Shown: positions 8,302-17,497, counted from the first letter of the stretch. The stretch is DNA of 64,000 nt from Arthrobacter terricola (GCF_004354015.1 NZ_SMRU01000003.1:62001-126000); one strand, 5' to 3'. Translations and numbers: made by a program. Notes: generated by a model from the letters alone, not told the origin.

Positions 8302-8982
8302 TCAGAACCTCATGGGCGGCGCGTTCAGCACGGTGGCGTCCATGCCCCGCTGGACCCACTGGCTGAACGGCATATCGAGGTCATATTTGCCCTGCTCATT
8401 GAGAACGAGTGTCCGCAGCTCGGCATTGCCTGGGTTGTTGAGCGATTCGAAGTACTCCACCGACCAATGGAACCACCGCATGCAGAACAGCCGCATCGTG
8501 AGGCCATGGGTCACCAGCAGGGTGTTCGGGGCATAGTCCGGTTTTTCCCAATGCCGGTACAGCGTTTCCATGAAGGACGAAATGCGGTCGTACACATCCG
8601 AGCCTGATTCGCCTTCGCGGAAGCGGTAGAAGAAATGCCCGTAGAGGTTGCGCAGTTCCTTCTGGTCGCCGATGTCGCCGGCGATCTGGAAGTTGGCCCA
8701 GTCTTGTTCGCGCAGCCGGGGTTCCTCAATGACCCTTTCCGTCAGGTTGCCCAGGTCAAGTGCCTCAAGCGTCTGGTACGCCCGAAGGTACGGTGAGACA
8801 TAGACGCAGACCGGCTCGCCGTCGAGCTTCCTGCGCAGTTCGGCGCCGGCAACCCGGGCTTCCTCGATCCCGCGCTCTGTGAGCGGGATCCGGTAGTCGG
8901 GCACGCGGTTGTAAATGGACGTATCGGCATTGGCGGCTGACTGGCCGTGCCGGATCATGAAAATTCTTGCGGGCGCGCTCAT
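8302..8982 (-). CDS. histidine phosphatase family protein (phosphoglycerate-mutase fold)
   Basis: The N-terminal RIFMIRHGQSAAN motif holds the phosphorylated histidine of the branch-1 histidine phosphatases, and LLVTHGLTMRLFCMRW holds the second catalytic histidine. The length (about 226 residues from the ATG at 8982) is typical. It converges with the DeoR gene, whose stop is 8 bases away. An in-frame ATG four codons upstream and a longer form are possible. The substrate is unknown; the family includes phosphoglycerate mutases and broad phosphatases. Confidence 0.85.
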   Translation of the reverse strand: MSAPARIFMIRHGQSAANADTSIYNRVPDYRIPLTERGIEEARVAGAELRRKLDGEPVCVYVSPYLRAYQTLEALDLGNLTERVIEEPRLREQDWANFQIAGDIGDQKELRNLYGHFFYRFREGESGSDVYDRISSFMETLYRHWEKPDYAPNTLLVTHGLTMRLFCMRWFHWSVEYFESLNNPGNAELRTLVLNEQGKYDLDMPFSQWVQRGMDATVLNAPPMRF

Positions 8983-9097
8983 CCCACCAAGCATAGGGTC
9001 CGACGCCGGAGCGGGGCGCCGGTGCATTGGGGTACCGGCCATCCGGGTTCAGGCGCCTCACGGGAAAATATCAGGCAAATGCGGGCAAGATAGGAGC

Positions 9098-9862
9098 ATG
9101 CTCCTTGCCTCAACGCGCCGGCTGCGCGCCGAAGTGCTGATTGTCCTCGGCCTGTCCCTGGGCCAATCAGCCGTGTATTCCGTGGTGCAGTTGTTGGACA
9201 AGATGACCCGGGCGCCCCTGGCACAGGGAACATCCACCCTCAACCAATCCCAGAGCCCGCGCGAGTATTTCGACCTCACCTACCAATTGCTGGACATTGC
9301 CTTCGCCCTGGTTCCCGTGGTGCTGGTGTTCTACTTCCTGGCGGTCGACCGACGTTCGGGGGAGAGCCCTTCCGGGTTCGCCCGCTTGGGCTTCAACTTC
9401 GCACGGCCTGGCCGCGACGCGCTGCAGGGGCTGGGGCTCGCTGCCTTGATCGGCATCCCGTCGCTCGCCCTCTACGCTGTGGGCCGGGCATTGGGTATCA
9501 CCACAGCTATCATCCCCAGCGGCCTGGATACCTATTGGTGGACGGTGCCCGTCCTGATCCTCTCCGCTGTGCGGCACGCGATCGTCGAAGAAGTCATCGT
9601 GGTGGGCTACCTCCTGGACCGCTTCGCGAAGTTCGGCTGGAGCACGCCGCTGGCCATCGTGCTTAGCTCGCTCCTGCGCGGGAGCTACCACCTCTACCAA
9701 GGCTTCGGGCCCTTCATCGGCAACATGGTGATGGGCTTGGTCTTCGGCTGGATCTATACCCGGACGAAGAGGGTCATGCCGCTCGTCGTGGCCCATTCCC
9801 TCCTGGACATCGTGGCATTCGTCGGCTTCAGCGTGTTCGGGAAGGCGATCGGGCTGGGATAG
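9098..9862 (+). CDS. CPBP family intramembrane protein (Abi/CAAX-protease-like)
   Basis: A 254-residue membrane protein with about six hydrophobic helices. The glutamate pair in AIVEEVIVVGYLLDRF and the histidine in RGSYHLYQGFG and in VVAHSLLDIV correspond to the conserved motifs of the CPBP (CAAX protease and bacteriocin-processing) glutamic intramembrane protease family. The first motif reads EEVIVVGY instead of the common EExxFRG. Start at ATG 9098 is supported by TAGGAG a few bases upstream and removes an unlikely soluble extension. Confidence 0.82.
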   Translation: MLLASTRRLRAEVLIVLGLSLGQSAVYSVVQLLDKMTRAPLAQGTSTLNQSQSPREYFDLTYQLLDIAFALVPVVLVFYFLAVDRRSGESPSGFARLGFNFARPGRDALQGLGLAALIGIPSLALYAVGRALGITTAIIPSGLDTYWWTVPVLILSAVRHAIVEEVIVVGYLLDRFAKFGWSTPLAIVLSSLLRGSYHLYQGFGPFIGNMVMGLVFGWIYTRTKRVMPLVVAHSLLDIVAFVGFSVFGKAIGLG

Positions 9863-9910
9863 GCGGCCGCGCCTCGCTCTACGCCTAGCCGCCGAGCGAC
9901 GCTGCGGGTT

Positions 9911-9968
9911 AAAAAATTCGGCCGCCATTTACGGGTGACATCGTTGGCACCCGTGAATGGCGGCCGAA
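9911..9968 (-). terminator. long hairpin terminator for the minus-strand VOC gene
   Basis: 21-base arms at 9917-9937 and 9948-9968 pair with one G-U and a 10-base loop. On the minus strand it is followed by TTTTTT (complement of 9911-9916). It can also stop the converging plus-strand CPBP transcript. Confidence 0.85.
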
Positions 9969-10010
9969 GCTGGCGGGCCTCCTTGCCCATGGCCAGTCAG
10001 TGGTGGCGCG

Positions 10011-10649
10011 TCAGATAGTGACGGCCCCGTTGGCGGTTTCAAACGTTACCGACATGATTCCCGGCGTTCCATGGGGAGCCATCCATTGGACTGCAACGTC
10101 CTCAAGGGGCTTCTCCACGGGCTCGCCGAGCCATTCGGTGACGCGCTCGGCGGAACCGGCGATGGTGAGGCTGGACATCTTGACGTCACTCGCGTAAACG
10201 AGGGACGGATGAAGAGCCGGGTCGCCCTCCCAGCGGAGCAGGTACGGGACCTGCGGATCCGCGATGAGGCCGAGGATGCCGATCTGCTGCCAGACGAGTT
10301 CGCGGCCGTCCGGGAACTTGCGGTTGCCGGGGACTGCGGAACGTCCGAGTCGCTGTTCGAAGGGGCTCAGGTCGTCAACGGCGACGCACCAGCCCATCCA
10401 GCCACCTCCTGCAGCGGAGCGTGCACGGACGGCTTGCCCAAAAGGTGCCTTGTCGGATGCCGGGTGGTCCAAGACCTCGACAACCTCCAGGTATTTGTGG
10501 TCAGCAAGGGGAATGATCATGTTGCGGGTACCGAAGCGCGGGTGCACTCCGCCCCGGACTGCGTCCACTCCCAATGCTGCGGAAATCCGCTCGGTGGTGG
10601 CCAAGAGGCCATCTCGTTCACAAGCGTAAGAGACGTGATCCATGCGCAT
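10011..10649 (-). CDS. VOC/glyoxalase-like domain protein
   Basis: About 212 residues starting MRMDHVSYACERDGL, a typical vicinal-oxygen-chelate first strand, with PRFGTRNMIIPLADHKYLEVVEVLDHP forming the next strand and metal/ligand loop. It is related to proteins annotated as glyoxalase-like domain 3. The function is not known; such proteins bind or modify small metabolites. It is divergent from metY, and a long terminator lies downstream. ATG at 10649 or 10643 are nearly equivalent starts. Confidence 0.75.
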   Translation of the reverse strand: MRMDHVSYACERDGLLATTERISAALGVDAVRGGVHPRFGTRNMIIPLADHKYLEVVEVLDHPASDKAPFGQAVRARSAAGGGWMGWCVAVDDLSPFEQRLGRSAVPGNRKFPDGRELVWQQIGILGLIADPQVPYLLRWEGDPALHPSLVYASDVKMSSLTIAGSAERVTEWLGEPVEKPLEDVAVQWMAPHGTPGIMSVTFETANGAVTI

Positions 10650-10878
10650 GGCTTCATCTTGGCACTTTGTGATTGAGCTCTCAGCTAAGTCAAGCCTAAC
10701 CAAGATGGGATGTACTAAAGATGCAGCTCAGGGACGCATGAAGACCGAATGCTACTGCGTTCGTCACAAAGGTTCCGCCCAGCGCGTTGCCATCCCTAGA
10801 CTGGCGGGAACCGCGCGCCGGACGGCTGAACCGCGGCCCATTGCTCCACCCAACAACCCGAGGAACAAGGAGTCCGCA

Positions 10879-12195
10879 ATGTCCCAAGGATGGTCATTCG
10901 AAACGCGACAGATCCACGTCGGCCAAGAGCCGGACGCCGCCACCGGCGCCCGGGCGCTTCCCATCTACCAGTCCACCTCGTTCGTTTTCCCCAGCGCCGA
11001 GAGTGCGGCAAACCGCTTCGCGCTGGCCGAGCTCGCGCCCATTTACACCCGCATCGGCAATCCCACGCAGGACGCTGTCGAACAGCGCATCGCGAGCCTC
11101 GAGGGCGGCTTGGCCGCGCTCCTGTTGAGCTCCGGCCAAGCAGCGGAGACGTTCGCCATCCTCAACATCGCCGAAGCCGGTGACCACGTGGTGGCAAGTC
11201 CGAGCCTCTACGGCGGTACCTACAACCTGCTGGCCCACACCCTGAAGAAGTTCGGAATCGACGTCACGTTCGTGGAAGACCCGGACAACCTCGAGCAGTG
11301 GCGCGACGCCGTCCGGCCCAACACCAAGCTGTTCTTCGCCGAAGTGGTCTCCAACCCGCGGCAGGACGTCCTGGACATCGAGGGTGTTTCCCGGACGGCG
11401 CACGAGGCCGGTGTTCCCCTGGTGGTGGACAACACCTTGGCGACGCCGTACCTGATCCGTCCACTCGAGTGGGGCGCGGACATCGTGGTCCATTCGGCCA
11501 CGAAGTACCTTGGCGGCCACGGTTCCGCGATTGCCGGCGTCATCGTTGACTCCGGGAACTTCGACTTCGCCAAGGACCCGGAGCGCTTCCCCAACTTCAA
11601 CACTCCGGACCCGAGCTACAACGGCCTCGTCTACGCGCGGGACCTCGGCAAGGACGGTGCCCTAGGGGCCAACCTCTCCTACATCCTCAAAGCTCGCGTC
11701 CAGCTCCTGCGGGACCTTGGTTCCGCGGTATCGCCGTTCAACGCGTTCCTCATCGCCCAGGGCATCGAGACGCTGAGCCTGCGGGTGGAACGCCACGTGG
11801 AGAACGCCACCAAGGTGGCGGAGTGGCTTGAAGCGCACGACGACGTCGAATCGGTCGCGTACGCGGGCATCCCGTCCAGCCCGTGGTTCGAGCGCGGCCG
11901 CAAGTACGGTCCCAAGGGCACTGGCGCAGTTGTTTCGTTCACCATCCGAGGCGGGATCGAGGCCGGCAAACGGTTCGTCGATGCCCTGGAGCTGCATTCG
12001 CACGTGGCAAACATCGGCGACGTCCGCTCCCTGGTCATCCACCCTGCGTCCACCACCCACAGCCAACTCACGCCGGAACAGCAGGCCGTGGCCGGCGTGA
12101 ACCCCGGTCTCGTCCGGTTGTCCGTGGGCATCGAGCACATCGACGACATCCTCGCCGACCTCGAAGCCGGATTCAGGGCAGCCAAGGGAGCTTAG
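10879..12195 (+). CDS. metY: O-acetylhomoserine aminocarboxypropyltransferase (sulfhydrylase)
   Basis: A 438-residue PLP enzyme of the Cys/Met metabolism family that makes homocysteine from O-acetylhomoserine and sulfide. The start MSQGWSFETRQIHVGQEPD and the PLP-lysine block VVHSATKYLGGHGSAIAG are characteristic, and the length is right for MetY rather than for the roughly 380-residue cystathionine enzymes. ATG 10879 has AAGGAG at 10867-10872. Its partner metX is at 14964, separated by an oppositely oriented protease gene. No riboswitch is seen in the 175 bases upstream of metY. Confidence 0.92.
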   Translation: MSQGWSFETRQIHVGQEPDAATGARALPIYQSTSFVFPSAESAANRFALAELAPIYTRIGNPTQDAVEQRIASLEGGLAALLLSSGQAAETFAILNIAEAGDHVVASPSLYGGTYNLLAHTLKKFGIDVTFVEDPDNLEQWRDAVRPNTKLFFAEVVSNPRQDVLDIEGVSRTAHEAGVPLVVDNTLATPYLIRPLEWGADIVVHSATKYLGGHGSAIAGVIVDSGNFDFAKDPERFPNFNTPDPSYNGLVYARDLGKDGALGANLSYILKARVQLLRDLGSAVSPFNAFLIAQGIETLSLRVERHVENATKVAEWLEAHDDVESVAYAGIPSSPWFERGRKYGPKGTGAVVSFTIRGGIEAGKRFVDALELHSHVANIGDVRSLVIHPASTTHSQLTPEQQAVAGVNPGLVRLSVGIEHIDDILADLEAGFRAAKGA

Positions 12196-12225
12196 GGCAC
12201 AGCCCCGAGCTCAGTAAGTCGTCCA

Positions 12226-12259
12226 GTCGTGGGCGTCCGCTTCGGCGGGCGCCCACGAC
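12226..12259. terminator. bidirectional hairpin between metY and the subtilase gene
   Basis: 15-base arms (12226-12240 and 12245-12259) with one G-T mismatch close a TTCG tetraloop. There is no T run. It lies between two convergent genes. Confidence 0.7.
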
Positions 12260-12263
12260 CCCG

Positions 12264-13410
12264 TTAACCTCCGCTGTAGTACCCGGACGTATCGGCGATG
12301 AGCTGCACTGTGCCCGAGGAACTGTTGGTGAAGGCAATCGTGCCGTCCGGGCCGACGGGAGTGATGGCGAAGTTCGGGATGATTTGTCCCGCGGCATAGT
12401 TCACGTTCGAAGTGCTCGGCTGCGAGCTGCCGCCGGCATACGCCGTGATGTAGCCGAAGGACGTCGGGTTGGCTACGGTGATGTTCATCGCGACGGCGGA
12501 CACGCCGGACGCTTGGATACCGCCCCGGCCGGTGACCTTGACCCTGATGGTCTGCCCTGGGGCGACCGGTCCGAGGACGCCGCCGGTCCCGTCGCGGGAG
12601 TCAAGTTGCCGGAAAGGTGCCTGGGCGGAAAACGCGCCGGCCGCCGTCGGCGTTCCCGCGAGGAAGTAGCCTGATGTGTCTGCGATGAGCTGGACTGTTC
12701 CGCCGGATGTATTGGTGAACGCGACCGTTCCGTCCGGCGCGACCGGCGTGATGGCGAAGTTCGGCACGATCTGCCCTTGGGCGAAGTTCAGGTTGGAAGT
12801 GCCGGGCCGCGGGGTCCCGCCGGCGTAGGCGGTGATGAAGCCGTTCGACGTCGGATTAGCCACCGTGATGTTCATTGCGACGGCGGAAACACCGGAAGAC
12901 GGGATGCCGCCGCTGCCTGTGACCCGGACCCTGATGGTCTGGCCTGGTGCCACCGGCCCCCTGACCCCACCGGTGCCGTCCCTGGTGTCGAGCTGCCGGA
13001 ACGGAGCCTGCGCGGAGAACGTGCCGGGTACAGTGGCCACACCGGTGGCAAGGTAGTAGCCCGTGGTGTCGGCGATGAGCTGCACTGTGCCGTTGGACGT
13101 GTTGGTGAAGGAGATGGTTCCGTCCGGAGCGACCGGCGTGATGGCGAAGTTCGGGACGATCTGACCTTGGGCGAAGTTCAGGTTGGATGTGCCGGGCCGC
13201 ACCGTGCCGCCGGCGAAAGCGGTGATGAAGCCATTCGACGTTGGATTCGCCACAGTGATATTCATGGCGACGGCGGAAACACCTGACGCGGGGATTCCGC
13301 CCTGACCGGTTACTTTGACGCTGATGGTCTGGCCCGGGCTGAGGGCTCCGCTGACTCCGCCTGTGCCGTTTCGGGTGTCCAGTTGCCGGAATGGAGCCGT
13401 GGCGACGAAG
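12264..13410 (-). repeat. three tandem ~370-bp repeats encoding the protease C-terminus
   Basis: Each unit encodes a FRQLD(T/S)R to GTVQLIAD module. Long stretches such as gtgatggcgaagttcgg recur at 12370, 12750 and 13138 with few changes, so recombination between the units could alter copy number. Confidence 0.8.
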
Positions 13411-14621
13411 CCACCCTGCGATACAACCGCCCCGTTGCTGTCATCGGGACCGACGTAGAGGAGGCGGTTCGGAGTCCCGGTGCCCGCGTATTGAATGACG
13501 CCGGGAGTTGCCGAGGCAGTCATTGACGCTGCCACCTGTGCGGGACTCCATGACGGGTGGGCATAGAGGATCATCGCTGCAGCGCCCGCGGCGTGGGGCG
13601 AAGCCATGGAGGTGCCGTTGAGGACAGCCGTGGCTGTATTCGAGGTTTGCCAGTCCGATGTGATCTGGACACCAGGGGCGTACAAGTCAACGCAGGATCC
13701 ATAGTTTGAGAAGGATGCCTGGCCATCGAAGCTGTCGCTCGCGGCGACGGTGATGGCGGCGGGAACCCGGCTAGGGGACAAAGTGCACGCGTCCGTACTG
13801 GAATTTCCTGCCGCCAGGGTGACGGTGATGCCGCTGTTGATCGCGCCTTGGACGGCATCGTCCAGGCTTTGGTTTGCCGGTCCGGAGAGGCTGAGGTTCG
13901 CGATGGCAGGCTGGCCGGCCTGGTGCTGCTGGACTATCCAGTCCAAACCGGCAATGACGTCGGAAGAGTAGCCCGTGCCATCACAGCCAAGGACCCGCAC
14001 CGGAACGATGGTGGCGGACTTCGCCACGCCGTAAACGCTTCCGGCCGCGATGCCGGCAACGTGGGTCCCGTGCCCGGCTTCCGAGATGGTCGGGTCGGTG
14101 CACGGAGCGTTGGCCGCTTGTCCCGAGAATGCGCTCCACCCGGCCGTGACCCGGCCACCGAAGTCCTGATGTGTACCCAGCACCCCGTTATCAACGACGT
14201 AGATGGACACCCCGGCGCCGCTTGAAGGTGGCGTGTAGCCCCCGGACAACGGCAGGGCCCGCTGGTCGATGCGATCCAGGTTCCACGGAGCCGGCGACTC
14301 GGTATCCGAAATCCGGACGGGCGTGTCCAGTTCCACCGATGCCACGCGGCTGGACTTCGCCAGTTGCGCGGCCTTGGCAGGCGACGCGGTGACCACTGCG
14401 CCCTTCACGGCGTGCGTGAAGGTCTTGTCCACCGCGACTCCCTCCGAGCGCAGTTCCTGGGCCTTGCCGGCGACGTCCGTCCCTGGAAGGTAGTGGACCA
14501 GGTAACGGTCCTCGCCCGCCGCGGGACCACTGTCCGCCTGGGCGGGGAGCGGGACTCCGAAAGTGAAACCCGAGGTGAGGAGGAACAGGGCTATCGGAAC
14601 GAGGCCGAGCGGCTTTTTCAC
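12264..14621 (-). CDS. secreted S8 (subtilisin-like) serine protease with three C-terminal repeats
   Basis: From GTG 14621 the product is 785 residues. This start is preferred because AGGAAG lies 10 bases upstream and because it begins a good signal peptide (KKPLGLVPIALFLLTSG, cleavage after AQA). In-frame starts up to 14771 exist. Order: signal, I9-type propeptide (YLVHYLPGTDVAGK), S8 catalytic domain with Asp in YVVDNGVLG, His in GHGTHVAGIAAG and Ser in NGTSMASPHAAG. Then come three imperfect repeats of about 115 residues, each starting FRQLDTRxGTGGV or FRQLDSR and ending VQLIADTxGYY or GYF. These repeats occur in secreted actinobacterial proteins and may bind the wall or substrate. It should act outside the cell. 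Confidence 0.88.
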   Translation of the reverse strand: MKKPLGLVPIALFLLTSGFTFGVPLPAQADSGPAAGEDRYLVHYLPGTDVAGKAQELRSEGVAVDKTFTHAVKGAVVTASPAKAAQLAKSSRVASVELDTPVRISDTESPAPWNLDRIDQRALPLSGGYTPPSSGAGVSIYVVDNGVLGTHQDFGGRVTAGWSAFSGQAANAPCTDPTISEAGHGTHVAGIAAGSVYGVAKSATIVPVRVLGCDGTGYSSDVIAGLDWIVQQHQAGQPAIANLSLSGPANQSLDDAVQGAINSGITVTLAAGNSSTDACTLSPSRVPAAITVAASDSFDGQASFSNYGSCVDLYAPGVQITSDWQTSNTATAVLNGTSMASPHAAGAAAMILYAHPSWSPAQVAASMTASATPGVIQYAGTGTPNRLLYVGPDDSNGAVVSQGGFVATAPFRQLDTRNGTGGVSGALSPGQTISVKVTGQGGIPASGVSAVAMNITVANPTSNGFITAFAGGTVRPGTSNLNFAQGQIVPNFAITPVAPDGTISFTNTSNGTVQLIADTTGYYLATGVATVPGTFSAQAPFRQLDTRDGTGGVRGPVAPGQTIRVRVTGSGGIPSSGVSAVAMNITVANPTSNGFITAYAGGTPRPGTSNLNFAQGQIVPNFAITPVAPDGTVAFTNTSGGTVQLIADTSGYFLAGTPTAAGAFSAQAPFRQLDSRDGTGGVLGPVAPGQTIRVKVTGRGGIQASGVSAVAMNITVANPTSFGYITAYAGGSSQPSTSNVNYAAGQIIPNFAITPVGPDGTIAFTNSSSGTVQLIADTSGYYSGG

Positions 14622-14833
14622 GATCTTCAATCTTCCTGTGGCGCGCAGTGCTGGTGGAGGCAATCGACGGCGGAGACTACTTCCCACCATTCTATCGAGC
14701 CACATGCGCACCACGCGTCCCTTCTTTTTCAGGACGCACCTGTCCGTGCTTGGCGAATAAAAGACCACCAATTGTCACAAAGTCGTCATAATCTTCGTCA
14801 GGAGGGTGCCGTTTTTCCTAGACTCTTCACACA

Positions 14834-14950
14834 AGGTCATGAGTGCCAGCAACAGCCCCGGCTTGCTGGCCGGCAACCCTCCTCTCGCGGTGGGGTGCCC
14901 CGGGTGAAGACCTGGCCCTTCGCTTGATTGGCGGCGGGCAAGCGCGATGT
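14834..14950 (+). promoter_or_regulatory. SAM-IV riboswitch upstream of metX
   Basis: The stretch starting ggtcatgagtgccagc and continuing through ccccggcttgctggcc, ggcaaccctcc, gcggtggggtgccccgggtgaagacc and a final ggcaagcgcgatg reproduces the conserved core, pseudoknot and order of helices of the actinomycete SAM-IV (S-box-like) riboswitch as I remember it. It ends just before GAGGTG, the metX ribosome binding site, so SAM binding probably blocks translation start. A weak promoter-like TAGACT lies at 14819-14824. Confidence 0.9.
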
Positions 14951-14963
14951 GAGGTGTCAACGA

Positions 14964-16085
14964 ATGACAATTGCTGCAACAGCCGTACCCCTTTCCGGTT
15001 CCTCAGACGGAGCCCTCAAATACCAATCCGTCGGCGCCTTCGAGCTCGAAGCCGGCGGTTTCCTTCCCGACGTCGTCCTCGCGTACGAAACGTGGGGACG
15101 GCTCAATGCGGACGCTTCCAATGCCGTCCTCGTGGAACACGCCCTGACGGGAAGCACACATGTGGCCCGCGGCGACAGCGACGAGGAAGGCTGGTGGGAG
15201 CACCTCGTCGGACCCGGCGCCACGATCGACACCGACCGCTATTTCGTGGTCTCCGTCAACATCGTGGGAGGGTGCTACGGAAGCACAGGGCCGTCGTCGT
15301 CCGCTCCCGACGGGAAACCCTGGGGTTCCCGCTTCCCGCTGGTGACGCTGCGGGACAGCACCGTAGCCGAAGCCCGGCTCGCGGACGCACTGGGGATCCG
15401 GAGTTGGCACACGGTGGTCGGCGGGTCCATGGGAGGCGCCCGTGCGCTGGAATGGGCTGTCACCTTCCCGGACCGCGTCAAGCGGTGTGCGGTCATTTCG
15501 GTGGGTGCCTACAGCACGGCCGAGCAGATCGCCTTCGCCCAAGCCCAGACGCTCGCCATCCGGCAGGATCCTGACTTCAACGGCGGTGATTACTACGGCC
15601 AGGCCGCTCCCGAAGCAGGCCTAGCCCTTGCCCGGCGCATCGCCCACATCACCTACCGTTCGGCCCATGAGTTCGACTTCCGCTTCGGGCGCAACCCCCA
15701 GGGCGCCGAGACTCCTCTCGACGCGGCACGCCTGGACCGCCGCGGCCGCTACCAAGTGGAAAGCTACCTCGACCACCAAGGCAGCAAGCTGGTCAAGCGT
15801 TTCGACGCCAACAGCTACATCGCCATCACCGAAGCCCTCATGAGCCACGACGTCACGCGCGGCCGCGGTGCTTTGGAAGAAGCGTTGTCCGTGGCCACGG
15901 CAGAATTCTTCATTGCGGCAGTGAACTCGGACCGGCTCTACTTCCCGGAACAGTCACGCGAACTCGCGAACGCCCTGCCGGGCGATGTGCCTGTCCACGT
16001 GATCGAGGCGCCCATCGGGCACGACGGATTCCTCACCGAAATCGGCCAGCTCGGACCCCAATTGCGGGACGCCTTCTTCGGCTGA
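14964..16085 (+). CDS. metX: homoserine O-acetyltransferase
   Basis: A 373-residue alpha/beta-hydrolase that acetylates homoserine with acetyl-CoA in methionine synthesis. Visible motifs are AYETWGRLNADASNAVLVEH near the N-terminus, the nucleophile elbow VVGGSMGGARALEW (Ser) and IEAPIGHDGFLTE (catalytic His). ATG 14964 is chosen over an upstream in-frame TTG because GAGGTG at 14951-14956 is correctly spaced and the upstream option lies inside the riboswitch. It feeds MetY (10879). An 18-base tandem duplication spans its stop codon. Confidence 0.93.
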   Translation: MTIAATAVPLSGSSDGALKYQSVGAFELEAGGFLPDVVLAYETWGRLNADASNAVLVEHALTGSTHVARGDSDEEGWWEHLVGPGATIDTDRYFVVSVNIVGGCYGSTGPSSSAPDGKPWGSRFPLVTLRDSTVAEARLADALGIRSWHTVVGGSMGGARALEWAVTFPDRVKRCAVISVGAYSTAEQIAFAQAQTLAIRQDPDFNGGDYYGQAAPEAGLALARRIAHITYRSAHEFDFRFGRNPQGAETPLDAARLDRRGRYQVESYLDHQGSKLVKRFDANSYIAITEALMSHDVTRGRGALEEALSVATAEFFIAAVNSDRLYFPEQSRELANALPGDVPVHVIEAPIGHDGFLTEIGQLGPQLRDAFFG

Positions 16086-16108
16086 GGCTGCTTCTTCGGC
16101 TGAGGCTG
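16073..16108 (+). repeat. 18-bp tandem duplication across the metX stop
   Basis: cttcttcggctgaggctg occurs at 16073-16090 and again at 16091-16108. The first copy contains the end of metX (FFG stop); the second lies in the untranslated tail. Confidence 0.8.
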
Positions 16109-16124
16109 CGCCTCTTGGGCGGCT

Positions 16125-16577
16125 TCAGCCGTTCATGATCTCCTGGCGGAGCTTCATGTACTCTTCCATGGCAATCTTCCCGTCGCTGAACTGCTGGTCG
16201 AGTTCGGCCAGTTTGCGCGCACGGTAGCCCTGGGGGGCTGCATCATGCGGGAGGGGGCTTTTCGCTGCCGGGATCGATGACGACGGCGGAGCGGCCTGCG
16301 GTGCGGGGGGTTCCGGTGGATACATGCTCGGATCGTAAGGCCTGGGATCGTAGCGGCCTGGAGGAGGCGGGTTCATGGGAGCGGGACCCGGGGGATAGGG
16401 GTTCTGCCCATACGGTCCTTGGTTGTAGTTCCCGGGCAGCCCGCCGGGGAAATTCCGGTAGCCGTTGTTCTCGAACTCGTCATTCCGGGTCCTGCGCATG
16501 CGCGAGCGGTTGTACATGCGGATTCCCATCGGAATCAGCCAAAAGCAGACGATGATCCAGAAGAACATACTGTTCAC
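16125..16577 (-). CDS. single-pass membrane protein with C-terminal SHOCT domain
   Basis: A 150-residue protein starting at GTG 16577, preceded by GGAGG 8 bases upstream. Residues 5-20 (FFWIIVCFWLIPMGIRM) form a membrane helix, followed by a basic patch, a low-complexity proline/glycine/tyrosine-rich linker (PPGPAPMNPPPPGRYDPRP), and a C-terminal SHOCT helix pair (KLAELDQQFSDGKIAMEEY). SHOCT domains are short oligomerisation modules of unknown specific role. The frame is open much further upstream, but that part has no family resemblance and overlaps the next gene's coding strand. Confidence 0.75.
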   Translation of the reverse strand: MNSMFFWIIVCFWLIPMGIRMYNRSRMRRTRNDEFENNGYRNFPGGLPGNYNQGPYGQNPYPPGPAPMNPPPPGRYDPRPYDPSMYPPEPPAPQAAPPSSSIPAAKSPLPHDAAPQGYRARKLAELDQQFSDGKIAMEEYMKLRQEIMNG

Positions 16578-16620
16578 GGTGGCGGCCTCCCTGTCTTCCT
16601 CCAGCTTAGACCCGCACCCG

Positions 16621-17457
16621 CTAGCCCCTGGGCACGGGTGAACCGGCGGAACCGAAGACGGGTCCCGGCGTCGGGCGCTTTGGCAGGATTCCATCGCCGG
16701 ACGATTGGTGGCGGATCCGGCGGATGACCCAGGGTACGAAGTACTCGCGCGCCCACACCAGGTCTCCCGACCGTGCCTCACGCCAACTGCGGGGCGGGAG
16801 CGGCTTGGGCAGGAGCGGCTCGAGGCGGTGCGGCACGTTGAGGGCATCGAGCACCATCGCGGCAATCGTATGGTGGCCAAGCGGCGAGAAGTGCAGCCGG
16901 TCCGCGTCCCACATCTGCGAATCGGCGAGTTGGCGCAAGGACCACATGTCCGCCACCACGGCGTCGTGCCGGGCGGCCACCGTCCGCAGGTTCTCGTTGT
17001 AGATGGCCACTTTTCCGCGGATGCGGCTCAGTACCGAAGATGCGGTGTCCGGTCCATTGAACAGGACGACTGTGGCGCCGTCGGAACTGAGAGTCTGGAC
17101 GGCGGCGTCGAGTTTTTCGGCCAGGGCATCGGGGTCGCCTCCAGGCCGGATGAGGTCGTTGCCGCCGGCGGAAATGCTCACGAGGTCGGGCCGGAGCTCC
17201 ATGCACGGAACAAGCTGTTCATCGAGGATCTGCTGCAGCAAACGCCCCCGGATGGCGAGGTTGGCGTAGGCGAAGTCTTGGTGCCCGCGGCTCAGTTCCT
17301 CGGCCACGCGATCGGCCCAGCCGCGGTGTCCGCCGGGGCTGTCGGGCTCGGGATCGCCGATGCCCTCTGTAAAGGAATCACCTAAAGCCACGTACCGGGT
17401 CCACGGATGAAGTCTTTCCCCGGAATCGTTGTCCGCCGTGGAATCAGTGTCACTCAC
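16621..17457 (-). CDS. SGNH/GDSL-family hydrolase
   Basis: A 278-residue protein with the block I motif YVALGDSFTEGIGD (nucleophile Ser), the Gly block, VSISAGGNDLIRPGGD (Asn of the oxyanion hole) and DRLHFSPLGHHTIA (Asp and His). This order is the SGNH esterase/lipase signature. No signal peptide is seen, so it is probably cytoplasmic. It is divergent from the carboxylesterase gene at 17530, and both promoters share the 72-base gap that contains an 18-bp palindrome. Confidence 0.87.
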   Translation of the reverse strand: MSDTDSTADNDSGERLHPWTRYVALGDSFTEGIGDPEPDSPGGHRGWADRVAEELSRGHQDFAYANLAIRGRLLQQILDEQLVPCMELRPDLVSISAGGNDLIRPGGDPDALAEKLDAAVQTLSSDGATVVLFNGPDTASSVLSRIRGKVAIYNENLRTVAARHDAVVADMWSLRQLADSQMWDADRLHFSPLGHHTIAAMVLDALNVPHRLEPLLPKPLPPRSWREARSGDLVWAREYFVPWVIRRIRHQSSGDGILPKRPTPGPVFGSAGSPVPRG

Positions 17458-17497
17458 GTTCTATCCTGCCTTTGCTGCGAAGCTACATGGCGTAACT

